Of a stretch of 64,000 nucleotides of DNA, positions 63,374-64,000 are shown piece by piece. The DNA is taken from assembly GCF_000816185.1 (NCBI RefSeq), contig NZ_CP007770.1, positions 310,001-374,000 on the forward strand, in the 5' to 3' direction. Within the stretch, counting starts at the first letter, position 1. Every line of letters begins with the position of its first letter. Both the position numbers and the translations under genes were made by a program. The notes under the pieces are model-generated. The model was not told where the DNA came from and searched no databases. It saw nothing but the letters and a program-made list of their open reading frames with translations. The stretch comes from Campylobacter insulaenigrae NCTC 12927. GTDB taxonomy: Bacteria; Campylobacterota; Campylobacteria; Campylobacterales; Campylobacteraceae.

Positions 63374-64000
63374 TTATTTTTTAGGACCTATCATTTTGGT
63401 AGGATCTACAAATTTAGCAAAATCTTCTTCACTAACTAAATTTAATTCCATGGCGCTTTCTTTCAATGAAATGCCTTTTTTATGAGCATTTTTTGCTACT
63501 TTTGCAGCATTTTCATAACCTATATGAGGATTTAAAGCAGTAACTAGCATTAAAGAATTATGAAGATTATAGTCAATTTTTTCTTTGTTTGGTTCTATAC
63601 CTACTGCACAATGAATATTAAACGAATGCATAGCATCAGCTAATAGGTCAAGACTTTGTAAAAAATTATAAATAATTACAGGTTTAAAAACATTAAGTTC
63701 AAAATTTCCTTGACTTGCCGCAAAACCTATAGCAGCATCATTTCCCATAACTTGGACTGCAACCATTGTTAAGGCTTCGCACTGTGTTGGATTAACTTTA
63801 CCAGGCATAATAGAGCTTCCAGGCTCATTTTCTGGAATGATTAATTCTCCAAGACCGCATCTAGGACCTGAAGCAAGCCATCTAATATCATTAGCTATTT
63901 TCATTAAATTTGCCGCTAAGCCTTTCATAGCTCCATGGGTAAAATTAATCGCATCATGACTAGTTAAAGCGTGAAATTTGTTTGGACTTGAAATAAATTT
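63374..64000 (-). CDS. fumC: Class II fumarate hydratase FumC, C-terminal part (cut by window edge)
   Basis: Converts fumarate to malate in the citric acid cycle. The visible 208 residues include [20 protein letters not shown] near the edge, the fumarase/aspartase signature [20 protein letters not shown], and the C-terminal [21 protein letters not shown] with [10 protein letters not shown] at the end. The DP.KM.GP ending and the TQCEA continuation favour fumarase over aspartase. The reading frame is open to base 64000, so the N-terminus lies outside. Confidence 0.93.
   Translation of the reverse strand, partial: KFISSPNKFHALTSHDAINFTHGAMKGLAANLMKIANDIRWLASGPRCGLGELIIPENEPGSSIMPGKVNPTQCEALTMVAVQVMGNDAAIGFAASQGNFELNVFKPVIIYNFLQSLDLLADAMHSFNIHCAVGIEPNKEKIDYNLHNSLMLVTALNPHIGYENAAKVAKNAHKKGISLKESAMELNLVSEEDFAKFVDPTKMIGPKK

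Overview
This window reads as chromosomal DNA of a Campylobacter, most likely of the C. lari group. The DNA is very AT-rich and densely coded in long co-directional operons with ATGA, GTGA and TTGA stop/start overlaps. It carries cadF, the cts competence genes, a selenocysteine formate dehydrogenase and cbb3 oxidase genes. Gene order largely follows what I recall of the C. jejuni Cj1516-Cj1450 region, with several local gene losses and joins. I see no prophage, IS element, CRISPR array, rRNA or long poly-G contingency tract. The species call is inference.

Layout. 1-4.5 kb (minus): a zinc alcohol dehydrogenase cut by the window edge, a small orphan gene, molybdopterin genes moeA-moaE-moaD and a Tat-exported CueO-like multicopper oxidase. 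4.6-13.8 kb (plus): nspC, then formate dehydrogenase (fdhC, TorD-like chaperone, small Tat protein, selenoprotein fdhA, fdhB), a ModE-like regulator, yedF and a selD that is itself a selenoprotein. 13.9-19.2 kb: putA, putP and the selenocysteine tRNA. 19.2-23.8 kb: purA, FliJ-like and MotE-like flagellar proteins, a DUF507 gene, carA and a DsbD_2/TauE-like membrane protein. 23.9-28.5 kb: ccoNOQP and small maturation genes. 28.5-33.6 kb: AddB/AddA recombination nuclease. 34-40.4 kb: rplM-rpsI, a candidate small RNA, cadF, a HAD phosphatase and pyruvate:flavodoxin oxidoreductase. 40.4-45.1 kb: transformation genes ctsX, ctsD (frameshifted), ctsE and ctsF. 45.1-53 kb (minus): a TSUP transporter, a TIGR02757 protein, flgK-flgN-flgM-flgJ-flgI, an RsmD-like methyltransferase and three poorly known genes, two of which look like cysteine-stripped relatives of SdhB and SdhE/HdrB. 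53.1-56.6 kb (plus): thiL, truD and a Cj1384/Cj1383/fldA-like operon behind a Fur-like box. 56.6-62 kb (minus): a YhbP-like protein, a CysZ-like protein, dUTPase, an unknown gene with a sigma28-like promoter, and tpiA-pgk-gapA. 62-64 kb: nadD, rsfS, a HIT-like protein and the 3' part of fumC.

How it fits together. Molybdopterin synthesis (moeA, moaDE), a molybdate-type regulator, the selenium genes (yedF, selD, tRNA-Sec) and formate dehydrogenase form a supply-to-enzyme cluster for formate respiration. Electrons can end at the cbb3 oxidase encoded nearby. Proline uptake and oxidation (putP/putA), pyruvate oxidation (POR with flavodoxin FldA) and fumarase suit an organism living on amino and organic acids. 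Flagellar genes carry recognisable sigma54 and sigma28 promoters.

Main points for a second look: the 1-nt frameshift in the secretin gene ctsD, the ModE-like regulator with a duplicated cysteine module in place of a molybdate-binding domain, the cysteine-stripped SdhB/SdhE-like pair, a possible C/U-rich small RNA upstream of cadF, the FRLS-to-FALS change in CadF, and the compact selenium cluster with two UGA-decoded genes.
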